From an uncultured Candidatus Nitrosopelagicus sp. (GTDB lineage: Archaea > Thermoproteota > Nitrososphaeria > Nitrososphaerales > Nitrosopumilaceae): a DNA stretch of 19,639 nucleotides. Numbering within the stretch: position 1 is the stretch's first letter; each line of letters opens with the position of its first letter. The stretch lies in the NCBI GenBank assembly GCA_937896695.1, contig CALBOT010000144.1:1-19639 (forward strand), in the 5' to 3' direction. Position numbers and translations under genes: made by a program. The notes below the pieces were generated by a model. The model was given only the letters and a program-made list of their open reading frames with translations, searched no databases and was not told where the DNA came from. Positions 1-7,812 of this stretch are shown here, one piece after another.

Positions 1-201
1 AGCCATTGCAGATTGAAAACTAAGTCTAGTTCTTGTACTTGGCTCAAAAAATAGATAGCCCAAAGTTTTTCCTCTAGCTATTTCTCGTCTCTGTTCGGCC
101 TCCATTTCCATGATTTCATTTGTTTTTGAGTAGATTTGTTCTAAATCATCCTTTGATAAATCCCGTATAGATATAATGTCATTTTTGGAAAAATTATTCA
201 T
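1..201 (-). CDS. pyrB: Aspartate carbamoyltransferase catalytic chain, N-terminal part (runs off the left edge)
   Basis: PyrB condenses carbamoyl phosphate with aspartate, the committed step of pyrimidine synthesis in the cytoplasm. Only the first 67 codons are present. They contain the family's carbamoyl-phosphate-binding signature FEPSTRTR at about residues 52-59, followed by LSF, which makes the assignment firm. The start chosen is the ATG at 201-199. An in-frame ATG at 213 would add four residues, but the minus-strand TATA-like box at 226-231 is centred about 27 nt from 201, favouring a leaderless start there. The regulatory-chain gene pyrI lies next door on the opposite strand, not downstream in a pyrBI operon, so the two subunits of one complex are made from separate, facing-away transcripts. 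Confidence 0.93.
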   Translation of the reverse strand, partial: MNNFSKNDIISIRDLSKDDLEQIYSKTNEIMEMEAEQRREIARGKTLGYLFFEPSTRTRLSFQSAMA

Positions 202-212
202 TCTTTGAATCA

Positions 213-218
213 TATATA
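213..218 (+). promoter_or_regulatory. TATA box of pyrI
   Basis: The plus strand reads TATATA here, centred about 26.5 nt upstream of the pyrI ATG at 242, predicting a leaderless mRNA. The site lies inside the start region of the divergent pyrB promoter. Confidence 0.55.
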
Positions 219-225
219 GTGGCAG

Positions 226-231
226 ATATAC
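226..231 (-). promoter_or_regulatory. TATA box of pyrB
   Basis: The minus strand reads GTATAT here, centred about 27 nt upstream of the pyrB ATG at 201, the usual archaeal TATA distance for a leaderless transcript. It lies between the pyrI TATA box and the pyrI start codon. Confidence 0.5.
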
Positions 232-241
232 AAACTATTCT

Positions 242-712
242 ATGGAACAATCTGATTTACTAGTCAGACGTATCAAAGATGGAACAGTAATTGATCATAT
301 TAACGAAGGAAAAGGTCTCAGTGTTTTAGAGGCATTAGAAATTGATGGTAGCCGTGGAAATGTCATAACTATTGCTTTGAATATGCCTAGTGGTAAATTA
401 AAGAAAAAGGATATGATAAAGGTAGAAGGCAGATTTCTAGAAGATGATGACACAAACAAACTAGCAGTAATTGCCCCATCATCGACTGTAAATATAATCA
501 AAGATTACAAACTTGTTGAAAAAAGAAGAGTTTCATTACCAAATCAGATAGAACAAATTTTTCGATGTTCAAATCCAGATTGCATTACAAACAGTCAAGA
601 ACATATTGAGTCAACAATGGAAGTAATGGATAAAGAAAATCTAGTTCTAAAGTGTAGATATTGTGGAAGAGTTTTAGATGTAAACGATCTAAAAGTTAGT
701 AAAAAGAATTAA
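242..712 (+). CDS. pyrI: Aspartate carbamoyltransferase regulatory chain
   Basis: PyrI is the allosteric nucleotide-binding subunit that, in characterised enzymes, pairs with catalytic PyrB trimers and carries feedback control of pyrimidine synthesis. The 156-residue protein has the usual family length. The N-terminal nucleotide-binding domain shows the typical IKDGTVIDHI segment at residues 11-20. The C-terminal zinc domain has four cysteines, C109, C114, C138 and C141, in the C-x4-C ... C-x2-C pattern; as I recall, the zinc ligands of the E. coli chain carry the same numbers. The ATG at 242 fits both homology and the TATA spacing. pyrB is divergent rather than downstream. The gene ends 27 bp from the convergent atpK stop, in an A/T-tract terminator. 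Confidence 0.96.
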   Translation: MEQSDLLVRRIKDGTVIDHINEGKGLSVLEALEIDGSRGNVITIALNMPSGKLKKKDMIKVEGRFLEDDDTNKLAVIAPSSTVNIIKDYKLVEKRRVSLPNQIEQIFRCSNPDCITNSQEHIESTMEVMDKENLVLKCRYCGRVLDVNDLKVSKKN

Positions 713-739
713 AAAATTTTAAAAAAATTATTTTTTTTA
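713..739. terminator. Bidirectional T-tract terminator between pyrI and atpK
   Basis: The 27 bp between the convergent pyrI and atpK stop codons are entirely A/T. A run of eight T at 731-738 follows pyrI on the plus strand. Runs of A at 713-716 and 721-727 appear as T-runs downstream of atpK on the minus strand. Oligo-T without a hairpin is the usual archaeal terminator. Confidence 0.7.
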
Positions 740-1057
740 TTATTGTCCTAAGATAATGAACATCATGACGATACCATAGATAGCAATTGATTCTACCATA
801 CCTACAAAGATGAATACCTTAGATTGTAATGCTGGGTTTTCACTGATTACTGCTAAACCTGCAGAACCTACTTGACCCAGTCCAATTCCTGCACCAAATG
901 CAGCAAGACCAAATGCAAGACCTGCACCTAAGAGTTTCAATGAATCACCACTAGAAGAAGTTGCATCTCCTTCTGCAGCATATGCTACACCTGTCAATCC
1001 AGATAGTGAAACTACCATGGTTGCAAGTAATAAAATTGAAAGTGGTTTCATTTTCAT
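740..1057 (-). CDS. atpK: A-type ATP synthase proteolipid subunit K (c-ring)
   Basis: Subunit K forms the rotating membrane ring that carries protons through the A-type ATP synthase. After an N-terminal segment it has the classic two-helix hairpin: a glycine-rich helix (GAGLAFG ... GAGIGLG), a polar loop around SENPALQ, and a second helix FVGMVESIAIYG whose glutamate (residue 89 from this start) is the expected ion-binding carboxylate. A frame-open extension reaches an ATG at 1078, but that codon overlaps a TATA-like TTTAAATA at 1078-1085. The ATG at 1057 is about 25 nt from the box and gives a typical MKMKPLSILLL signal-peptide start; an ATG at 1051 is also possible. The region before the hairpin looks like a cleavable signal peptide ending AYA (residues 25-27 from this start). 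It is the last gene of the minus-strand atp cluster and has its own predicted promoter. Confidence 0.93.
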   Translation of the reverse strand: MKMKPLSILLLATMVVSLSGLTGVAYAAEGDATSSSGDSLKLLGAGLAFGLAAFGAGIGLGQVGSAGLAVISENPALQSKVFIFVGMVESIAIYGIVMMFIILGQ

Positions 1058-1077
1058 TTTTTGAAATCTTGAGACCA

Positions 1078-1085
1078 TATTTAAA
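1078..1085 (-). promoter_or_regulatory. Internal TATA box for atpK
   Basis: The minus strand reads TTTAAATA, centred about 25 nt from the ATG at 1057. It suggests that the c-ring gene, whose product is needed in many copies per enzyme, is also transcribed separately from the upstream atp operon. Confidence 0.45.
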
Positions 1086-1101
1086 CCAACACCTAATTTT
1101 C

Positions 1102-1233
1102 TTAGATCTTATCCAAAGTTTTCTTTTTTGCAGATTGAAGTTTTTCTTTGATGATTTTTGTAGAATTTTCATATTCTTGATCTAAAGTTCTTTTAGAATT
1201 ATCAAGAAATCTTTTAATTTCATCTTTTGCCAT
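1102..1233 (-). CDS. 43-residue coiled-coil protein inside the atp operon
   Basis: This small ORF starts one base after the atpD stop and ends 44 bp before the atpK start chosen here. The product begins MAKDEIKRFLDNSK and is almost entirely charged residues alternating with hydrophobics (for example YENSTKIIKEKLQSAKKK), as expected of a single amphipathic or coiled-coil helix. A GGAGA sequence lies about 12 nt upstream of the ATG, within the atpD coding end. Position and composition resemble the peripheral-stalk subunit H (AhaH) of A-type synthases, which pairs with subunit E. However, it is less than half the length usual for that family, so this is a suggestion only. It could instead be an unrelated small protein or assembly factor. 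No other reading of this 150-bp gap looks protein-like. Confidence 0.68.
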   Translation of the reverse strand: MAKDEIKRFLDNSKRTLDQEYENSTKIIKEKLQSAKKKTLDKI

Positions 1234-1234
1234 T

Positions 1235-1867
1235 TTACTGTCTCTTCTCCATTGAAGCTTTGACCTTTTTCAACCTTGCGAATTCTTCTCTTTCTCTTTC
1301 TTCTAGAGTTGCAAGTATAAATCGGACTCTAGTTTTGTATTGAGGAATAATGACGTTTTCTAAAGCATTAAGCAATTTTTGAGTTTTTTCAAGTGCTTTT
1401 GCAAGACTGAAGATAGAGTTTTCATATTCTGCAGCCTTACAAATTTTTGGTAGTAAATCTTTGATTAGTTTTGCACCTCGATCAATTGATGCATTTGTAT
1501 CTGCAAATCCATAAGGAATTGATTTAGTATCTTTTTCAGTAACACTAAGTACAGGAATAGTTACATCTACGACTCGTTTTACATCAGAGTCAACTTCCAT
1601 TACTCCAGGTGTGGATTGTGCTACTGAATCTACTGTTGAGACACCTAATGAGAGATATGATTCGTTAACAGATTGATAAATTTCTTGTAATGGATCCCAT
1701 ATTCCACCTCGAGTTTTTTGTGCCTCAGTAATCATCTCTTCAATGTTTTTTAACAAAACTTTACGTTTGTCATCTAGAATGTTTTGTACCATAGATGCAA
1801 CTTGACTAGATCGTTTATACTTGAATAGCTCAATCTTTGTTGCTGTAACATTTTGTCCAAATGACAT
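1235..1867 (-). CDS. atpD: A-type ATP synthase subunit D (central stalk)
   Basis: Subunit D is the rotor shaft connecting the catalytic A3B3 head with the membrane ring. The 210-residue protein matches the family length and layout. The N-terminal helix contains the typical TKIELFKYKRS stretch (about residues 10-20), followed by a long helix with KVLLKN. A central variable part is followed by a C-terminal helix rich in charged residues with LEEREREEFARLKKVK near the end. The start lies 5 bp after the atpB stop, preceded by an AAGGAA element overlapping the atpB end, consistent with translation within the polycistronic message. The 43-residue ORF follows after one base. Confidence 0.93.
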   Translation of the reverse strand: MSFGQNVTATKIELFKYKRSSQVASMVQNILDDKRKVLLKNIEEMITEAQKTRGGIWDPLQEIYQSVNESYLSLGVSTVDSVAQSTPGVMEVDSDVKRVVDVTIPVLSVTEKDTKSIPYGFADTNASIDRGAKLIKDLLPKICKAAEYENSIFSLAKALEKTQKLLNALENVIIPQYKTRVRFILATLEEREREEFARLKKVKASMEKRQ

Positions 1868-1872
1868 TAGAA

Positions 1873-3255
1873 TTATTCCTTATAGTATTGGTCTACGTAT
1901 TTGTCTTTGACTTTTGTTAGCTCATTCTTTGGAAGTTTTGAGACACAATTCCATTGTAAGCCAAGAGTTTCTTCAATAGTTCTATTTTCATCAATTGCTT
2001 GTGTTAAGAATTTCTTTTCAAACTCATCGCCAAAATTCATGTAATTAAGATCAACAGGTGTGAGTCCTGCTTTTCCTACGATACCAGCTAATGCTCTTAC
2101 TTCTTGAGCACGAGAATATGCATCATAATTTTGATTTGAAATTTCTTGGTGATCAGCACGTGTACTTCCTTCACCAATTCCGTCTTTCATGATTCTACTA
2201 AGACTCATCAAAATGTTAATTGGAGGATAAACACCTTGTCTGAACAAATCTCTTCCAAGTACCAATTGTCCTTCTGTAATGTAACCAGTAAGATCTGGAA
2301 TTGGGTGTGTAATATCATCAGATGGCATTGTTAAGATAGGTACTTGTGTAACACTTCCTTTTTTGCCTCGGAGTCTTCCTGCTCTTTCATAAATTGTAGA
2401 AAGGTCAGTGTAAAGATAACCAGGATAACCTTTTCTTCCTGGCACTTCTTCTCTTGCAGCACTAATTTCACGAAGTGCTTCAGCATAGTTTGTCATATCA
2501 GTAAGAATTACAAGTACATGCATTCCCAAATCATAAGCAAGATATTCAGCAACTGTAAGTGCTACTCTTGGTGTAATAATTCTCTCAATTGCAGGATCAT
2601 CTGCAAGATTCAAAAATAGTACACTTCTTTTTAGTGCACCAGATTCTTCTAAACTTCTTTTGAAATATTCTGCCTCACTGTATTGCACACCAATTGCTGC
2701 AAATACTACAGCAAAACTATCATCAGTTCCAATGATTGCTGCTTGACGTGCAATTTGTGCAGCCAAGATATTATGTGACATACCAGAGCCTGAAAATATT
2801 GGAAGTTTTTGTCCTCTTACAAGAGTGAGCATTCCATCAATTACAGAAACACCGGTTTGAATGAAATCTTTTGGATATTCTCTTTGTTCAGGATTCATTG
2901 GTGCACCGTTAATATCTAAAAATGAGTCTGCAACAGGTTCTGGCAGGCCATCTTTTGCTCTTCCTAAACCATCAAAGACTCTACCAAGTACTTGTTCAGA
3001 TACAGGCATTTCCATAACTTTTCCAACAAATTTTGCGTTTGTTCCAGATACAGAAAGACCAGTTGTTCCTTCAAACACTTGTACAACTGCTTTACCGTTT
3101 CCAACCTCTAAGACTTTACCTAAACGTCTTTGGCCATCAGTTGTTTCAATCTCTACAAGTTCATCAAATGCTGCATTGTCTACACCATCAACAATTACTA
3201 GTGGTCCTTTAATCTCAGCAATCTTGCTGTATTGAACTCCACCTTGATTACTCAA
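1873..3255 (-). CDS. atpB: A-type ATP synthase subunit B (non-catalytic nucleotide-binding)
   Basis: Subunit B alternates with catalytic A subunits in the hexameric head. The 460 residues have the family length. The N-terminal beta-barrel starts near YSKIAEIKGPLVIV. The P-loop position holds SGSGMSHN (residues 155-162), the degenerate non-Walker form normal for B subunits, followed by the nucleotide-binding fold and GYLYTDLSTIYERAGR. The start is a TTG at 3255-3253: its TTGA overlaps the TGA stop of atpA by four bases, which implies translational coupling. AAGG lies 7 nt upstream of the start. Neighbours A and D are in the conserved archaeal order. Confidence 0.96.
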   Translation of the reverse strand: MSNQGGVQYSKIAEIKGPLVIVDGVDNAAFDELVEIETTDGQRRLGKVLEVGNGKAVVQVFEGTTGLSVSGTNAKFVGKVMEMPVSEQVLGRVFDGLGRAKDGLPEPVADSFLDINGAPMNPEQREYPKDFIQTGVSVIDGMLTLVRGQKLPIFSGSGMSHNILAAQIARQAAIIGTDDSFAVVFAAIGVQYSEAEYFKRSLEESGALKRSVLFLNLADDPAIERIITPRVALTVAEYLAYDLGMHVLVILTDMTNYAEALREISAAREEVPGRKGYPGYLYTDLSTIYERAGRLRGKKGSVTQVPILTMPSDDITHPIPDLTGYITEGQLVLGRDLFRQGVYPPINILMSLSRIMKDGIGEGSTRADHQEISNQNYDAYSRAQEVRALAGIVGKAGLTPVDLNYMNFGDEFEKKFLTQAIDENRTIEETLGLQWNCVSKLPKNELTKVKDKYVDQYYKE

Positions 3256-5024
3256 TTTTGAACCTTAACTCCTGTAACATTTTTGAATTGTTCAACCATA
3301 TCAGTTGCAAGTTTATCTAATTTATCCATTTCATCATCTTTTACATCCATTCTTGCTTTGAGTAATGACGAGACTACTTCCATGGAACGAATGTCAGCTA
3401 GTGATGCACCGTCTTTGAGTGCTTGTTGACCTTTATTGTAAAAGTCAACTTGTAATTTCATTAATTTGAATTGTTTTTCAGGACTACAGTAAGTATCTAC
3501 ATCATCAAAGGAGTTTTGTTGTAAGATTCCAATCTTAATCATTCTTGCAACTTCTAAGATTAGTTTTTCTTCATCTGGTAGTGCTTCAGGACCTAGCAGT
3601 TTAACAATTTCTTTGAGTGTATCTTCTCTTTGTAAGATACCATATGTTTCACTTCTAAGGTCAAACCAATCAGCACTAATATTTTCAGACCACCATTTTG
3701 CAATATCTGCAAGATATCCAGAATAGGAGTTCATCCAGTTGATTGATGGGTAATGTCTTGAATATGCTAAACTAGCATCTAAAGCCCAGAATGTTTTGAT
3801 AAATCTCATTGTGTGTGTTGTTACAGGTTCTGTAAAGTCACCACCAGATGGAGATACAGCACCTACTAGAGATACTGAGCCGTCTCTTTCAGGAGAACCT
3901 TTTGCTCGGACACGTCCTGCTCTTTCATAAAATTCTGCTAATCTTGATGCGAGATATGATGGATAACCTTCTTCTGCAGGCATCTCTTCTAATCTTCCTG
4001 ACATTTCACGAAGTGCTTCAGCCCATCTACTTGTAGAATCTGCTACAAGTACAACATCATAACCCATATCACGATAATATTCAGCAATTGTTACACCAGT
4101 GTAGATACTTGCCTCTCTTGCTGCTACTGGCATATTACTTGTATTTGCAACAAGAACAGTTCTATCCATGAGTGGTTTTCCTGTTCTTGGGTCTTTGAGT
4201 TCTGGGAATTCAACGAGTACCTCAGTCATCTCATTTCCTCTTTCACCACAGCCAATGTATACTACAACTTGAGAGTCAGCCCATTTTGCAATTTGATGTA
4301 ATGTTACAGTTTTACCAGTACCAAATGCACCAGGAATTGAACCGGTGCCTCCTTTTGCTAATGGGAAGAATGTATCAATAACTCTTTGACCAGTAAGTAA
4401 TGGAACGGTTGGATCATATCTTTTGAGATATGGTCTTGCTTGTCTAACAGGCCACTTGTGATACATTTTGAGTGGTATGTCAGAACCTTCAATTGTTGCA
4501 ATCTCAGTTTCTAATGCATAATCACCTTCTGCAACAATGTTTGTAATTTTTCCACCCTTGTGATCTGGTGGAACTAGAATTTTATGTTCAATTAATGATG
4601 TTTCTGGAACAGTTCCAATTATACTTCCTGGATGAACTTCATCGCCAACTGCTACAGATGGTTTAAAGTGATATTGTTTTGTCATATCAACAGGAGTTGT
4701 TGTGATACCTCTTCCAATGAATGATCCTGATTTTGCTGCCAAATCCTTTAGAGGTCTTTGAATTCCATCATAAATTTGACCAATAATTCCTGGACCCAAT
4801 AAAACACTTAATGGATTTCCAGTACCAATTACAGGTTCACCAGGTTTTAGACCACTAGTTGATTCGTAAACTTGAATGAATGCTACATCACCAGTAAGAC
4901 GAATTACCTCACCGATTAATTTTGCATCTCCTACAGATACGGTTTCATACATTTTTGCATCAGCCATACCGTCAGCTTTGACTGCCGGTCCACTAATCCA
5001 TACAATTTTTCCTTGTGCTACCAT
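3252..5024 (-). CDS. atpA: A-type ATP synthase catalytic subunit A
   Basis: This is the catalytic nucleotide-binding subunit that makes ATP from ADP and phosphate, driven by rotation of the central stalk. At 590 residues it has the normal A-type length, so there is no intein. Visible motifs are the Walker A loop GAFGTGKT (232-239, lysine 238), the catalytic glutamate region CGERGNE (259-265, glutamate 261), a Walker B strand DVVLVADS (323-330), and PSGGDFTEPV (392-401). The long insert between the beta-barrel and the P-loop, roughly residues 115-190, is the A-type 'non-homologous region'. It starts at an ATG one base downstream of the atpE stop and overlaps atpB by four bases. Confidence 0.97.
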   Translation of the reverse strand: MVAQGKIVWISGPAVKADGMADAKMYETVSVGDAKLIGEVIRLTGDVAFIQVYESTSGLKPGEPVIGTGNPLSVLLGPGIIGQIYDGIQRPLKDLAAKSGSFIGRGITTTPVDMTKQYHFKPSVAVGDEVHPGSIIGTVPETSLIEHKILVPPDHKGGKITNIVAEGDYALETEIATIEGSDIPLKMYHKWPVRQARPYLKRYDPTVPLLTGQRVIDTFFPLAKGGTGSIPGAFGTGKTVTLHQIAKWADSQVVVYIGCGERGNEMTEVLVEFPELKDPRTGKPLMDRTVLVANTSNMPVAAREASIYTGVTIAEYYRDMGYDVVLVADSTSRWAEALREMSGRLEEMPAEEGYPSYLASRLAEFYERAGRVRAKGSPERDGSVSLVGAVSPSGGDFTEPVTTHTMRFIKTFWALDASLAYSRHYPSINWMNSYSGYLADIAKWWSENISADWFDLRSETYGILQREDTLKEIVKLLGPEALPDEEKLILEVARMIKIGILQQNSFDDVDTYCSPEKQFKLMKLQVDFYNKGQQALKDGASLADIRSMEVVSSLLKARMDVKDDEMDKLDKLATDMVEQFKNVTGVKVQN

Positions 5025-5025
5025 A

Positions 5026-5625
5026 TCAATTACCTAGGTTAAATTGTGCTGCAATATCTTTTCTAATTAAAGGTTTCAACAATTCAATTCTTGCATCAAT
5101 TGTATTATCAAAACTCATAGAACCATCTTTAGATGTAACTTTTACACCACCCATACAATCAATTAGATCGTTTGATAGTTCTGCACCAGAGATATTTGAT
5201 ACTGCAGATTGAACTACATCTTTGTCCTTAGAATTTGTGTAAACTATAACATCACTTGTATTGAGTGCAGAAGTTGCCTCAGTTAGTAATTTTGTGATTA
5301 AACTTGAATATTCAGAATTTCTTTCCATGTTTGCAATTTTTTCTTTAGCTTTTTCTAATACCTTTTCAGCAGATTCTTGTACAATTAAAAGAGCCTTGTT
5401 TCTAGCCTCCAAATCTGCACTTCCAACTATTTGTTTTTCAATTTTATCTGCCTCTTTTTTACCGTCAGATATGATTTTTTCATACTCTTCTTCAAGCATT
5501 GGAAGAGCATCAGAAAGTGTTTTTTGAGCATCTTCAAGAGAATTTTTCAGACTTTGTGAAAATTCAGATGAATTTCTCTCTAAAACCTTGTCGATTGTAG
5601 ATTCTAAAGCAGAATTTGATGACAA
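5026..5625 (-). CDS. atpE: A-type ATP synthase subunit E (peripheral stalk)
   Basis: Subunit E is the stator protein holding the catalytic head against rotation. It has a long N-terminal coiled-coil half (about residues 1-105, rich in E, K and A) and a globular C-terminal half containing NDLIDCMGGVKVTSKDGSMSFDNTIDARIE. The DCxGGV segment and the 'NTxxARIE' segment are typical of the family, and 199 residues is its normal size. No ATG is available at the N-terminus. The start is read as the TTG at 5625-5623, exactly 26.5 nt from the centre of a TATA-like TTAAAATT, predicting a leaderless TTG-initiated message. It is the first gene of the minus-strand operon E-A-B-D. Confidence 0.93.
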   Translation of the reverse strand: MSSNSALESTIDKVLERNSSEFSQSLKNSLEDAQKTLSDALPMLEEEYEKIISDGKKEADKIEKQIVGSADLEARNKALLIVQESAEKVLEKAKEKIANMERNSEYSSLITKLLTEATSALNTSDVIVYTNSKDKDVVQSAVSNISGAELSNDLIDCMGGVKVTSKDGSMSFDNTIDARIELLKPLIRKDIAAQFNLGN

Positions 5626-5647
5626 TAATTGCCATTTTAAAGAATTG

Positions 5648-5655
5648 AATTTTAA
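5648..5655 (-). promoter_or_regulatory. TATA box of the atpE-A-B-D operon
   Basis: The minus strand reads TTAAAATT, centred 26.5 nt upstream of the TTG start of atpE. This is the main promoter candidate for the minus-strand ATP synthase operon, and it faces away from the atpI promoter. Confidence 0.55.
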
Positions 5656-5683
5656 TGTTTAGTACAGAATTGATTTGGAAAGA

Positions 5684-5691
5684 TTTTAAAA
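5684..5691 (+). promoter_or_regulatory. TATA box of atpI
   Basis: TTTTAAAA here predicts transcription starting near 5714, about 20 nt before the ATG at 5734. It is one of the few genes here that would have a short leader rather than none. Confidence 0.45.
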
Positions 5692-5733
5692 TCACTCGTC
5701 GGTCAGGTGGTTATCTTGGTAGTAGCAGATCTA

Positions 5734-7812
5734 ATGGTGGGAACAGTAATCTTACCGCGATCAGATACACCAAACCTCATATCTAGACTAACAGAATTTG
5801 AATGGTTTCATAAGATCGATTCTACATCAGAAACTGTAACTCCAGAGGTGGATGATATTTTACTCAAAGCACAGCAATCATTCCAAGATATTGATGAGGT
5901 AGTCAAAGGGCTCGGTATTGAAAAAATAGTAGGAATGATTGAAATTTTGTTCAAAGGAACTGTGTTTAAAAAACAAAATCATGAATTGTCAGAACTGAAG
6001 GATATGGTCGATGAGATAATTAAACAATCTCCAAGCATCATTGACGAACCTAGAAAATTGTTAGATCAACAAGAAGAATTTAGAAGACAAATTGGAGAAT
6101 TAACATCATTAATTGAAACTTTGGATGTAGTAAAGAAACTAAATCTTGATTTGGGCGGATTTGGTTTAATGAAACAATTTTACACTAATCTCTTCATTGT
6201 ACAAACCAAAGATATTGATGAGATTAAGAGAAGTCTTGAAAACGTCTCCATAGATAATTATGAACTAAATTCAAAAGAAGAATCTGCACTAGTAATAATA
6301 GCAGATTCTAGCGATACAGATAAAGTTCTAAAAGTAATGAGAAGTTTCAATACAAATCCGTTTTCTATTCCTGAGAATATAGAGCAGAACCCAACAAAAG
6401 CATATGCTACTGCAGAATTAAAATTAAAAGAATTTCAAGAAAAGGAGAAAAAAATTGGTAAAGAGATTGCATCAATTATAAAAAAAATAAGACAGCCAAT
6501 CCTAACATTACACGAAAAAGCTGAGGTTGCAAAAGATGTTTTAGAACTTCTCAGAAAACCAGGCGGAACAAAAAACTTTGCAGTTATTCAAGGTTACATT
6601 CCAAAGAAGATGGCTGGAAAGTTTACAGAAACAACAAAAGAATGGATGACAGTTACTGAAGAGATTAAAGATCCAGAAGAAGAAAAGAAATCTCCAACAC
6701 TATTTGACAACAAAAGATTTGTTAAAACATTTGAAGTAATTACACAAAGTCAAGGAATTCCAAAGAAAGGAGAAGCAGATCCAACACCAATGATTGCATT
6801 GATGTGGCCAATTTTCTATGGAGTAATGTTTGCAGATTTAGGACACGGACTTTTGTTAATGGGATTAGGTCTTGTATTCAAACTAAAAGGACAAGGCACT
6901 CTCTCAAGATGGGGAATGCTAATTGCAATCTCTGGTGCAGCAGCAGCTATAGCAGGTGTTGGAACGGGAGAAGTGTTTGGATTCCACATAGACTACTTCC
7001 AACCATTCAAAGGATTGTTAGAAGAAGGAGGTCTGTTACATCCAGTTTCATGGTTAGTAGGTTCAATCAGTGTAGCACAACTAAACTTTGAACAAGTAAT
7101 CAACATACTCAAAGTTTCAATTTTCCTTGGAATAATTCATTTGGTTTGGGCATTTGTATTACACATCAAAAAACTATGGAAAGAAGGTCACAAAGATACA
7201 ATGTTCTTTGAAGCAATTCCAAACCTTACACTATACGGCGGAATTGTAGTAATCATGATGTGTGCAATCGGCGCATCATATGATGTAATGAACATGTACT
7301 CAAAAATTCACACAGAGTCTGTTCCATGGGTTACATTTTTCTTAGGAGAATGGGCACAAGTTTGGATTATTACTAGAATTGCAGGAATCATAATTATTGC
7401 ATCAATTGTTTTGATGATGATTGGTGGAATAAAGCACAACAAGAAACATCCCGAGGAAGGAGGAAGTGCTGCAAATGTCATGATGGAAGTTCTATTAGGT
7501 AAAAGTGTAGAATGTCTTGCTCACACAATCAGCTATGCACGAATCGGAATTATGTTACTAGTACATGCCGCACTATTATTGACAGTAAACAATTCTTTTG
7601 CATCACTAGGCGGTGCAGAGTCACCAGGCGCACTTGCATTACTTATCGGAGGAAATATCGGAATCATGATGATTGAGGGATTAATCGTATACATCCAGTC
7701 ACTGAGACTTCACTTGTACGAATTTTTCACAAAATGGTATGACGGCGGAGCTACACCATTCAAACAAGTCGTACCAGAAATGCTTTACAACCAATTCAAG
7801 TGGAAAAAATAA
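5734..7812 (+). CDS. atpI: A-type ATP synthase subunit I (membrane stator, a-subunit equivalent)
   Basis: Subunit I forms the proton half-channels against the K ring. The first half (about 330 residues) is soluble and coiled-coil rich. It begins with the family pattern VGTVILPRSDTPNLISRL followed by EFEWFHKI. The second half is membrane-embedded, with about seven hydrophobic segments starting near PMIALMWPIFYGVMFADLGHG. The conserved arginine of ISYARIGIMLL (residue 603) and a second arginine in IQSLRLHLYEFF (residue 658), then FTKWYDGGATPFKQ at the end, match a-subunit signatures. The frame stays open upstream to a GTG at 5707, but the ATG at 5734 fits the family start and lies downstream of the predicted transcription start. 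Its stop codon directly touches the stop of the convergent gene. Confidence 0.95.
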   Translation: MVGTVILPRSDTPNLISRLTEFEWFHKIDSTSETVTPEVDDILLKAQQSFQDIDEVVKGLGIEKIVGMIEILFKGTVFKKQNHELSELKDMVDEIIKQSPSIIDEPRKLLDQQEEFRRQIGELTSLIETLDVVKKLNLDLGGFGLMKQFYTNLFIVQTKDIDEIKRSLENVSIDNYELNSKEESALVIIADSSDTDKVLKVMRSFNTNPFSIPENIEQNPTKAYATAELKLKEFQEKEKKIGKEIASIIKKIRQPILTLHEKAEVAKDVLELLRKPGGTKNFAVIQGYIPKKMAGKFTETTKEWMTVTEEIKDPEEEKKSPTLFDNKRFVKTFEVITQSQGIPKKGEADPTPMIALMWPIFYGVMFADLGHGLLLMGLGLVFKLKGQGTLSRWGMLIAISGAAAAIAGVGTGEVFGFHIDYFQPFKGLLEEGGLLHPVSWLVGSISVAQLNFEQVINILKVSIFLGIIHLVWAFVLHIKKLWKEGHKDTMFFEAIPNLTLYGGIVVIMMCAIGASYDVMNMYSKIHTESVPWVTFFLGEWAQVWIITRIAGIIIIASIVLMMIGGIKHNKKHPEEGGSAANVMMEVLLGKSVECLAHTISYARIGIMLLVHAALLLTVNNSFASLGGAESPGALALLIGGNIGIMMIEGLIVYIQSLRLHLYEFFTKWYDGGATPFKQVVPEMLYNQFKWKK

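Noticed and set aside
961..1185. Plus-strand open frame opposite the atpK start region
   Set aside because: It overlaps atpK, its promoter and the 43-residue gene on the opposite strand and has no domain pattern or upstream promoter.
2146..2619. Plus-strand open frames opposite atpB
   Set aside because: Antisense shadows of atpB; cysteine/serine/phenylalanine-rich translations are typical of the complement of AT-rich coding sequence.
2773..2796. Missing Walker A motif in AtpB as a sign of a broken gene
   Set aside because: The non-catalytic B subunit naturally has a degenerate P-loop, and the rest of the gene is intact.
5707..5733. GTG at 5707 as the atpI start
   Set aside because: The added residues do not fit the family N-terminus, and the codon is upstream of the predicted transcription start; ATG at 5734 fits better.
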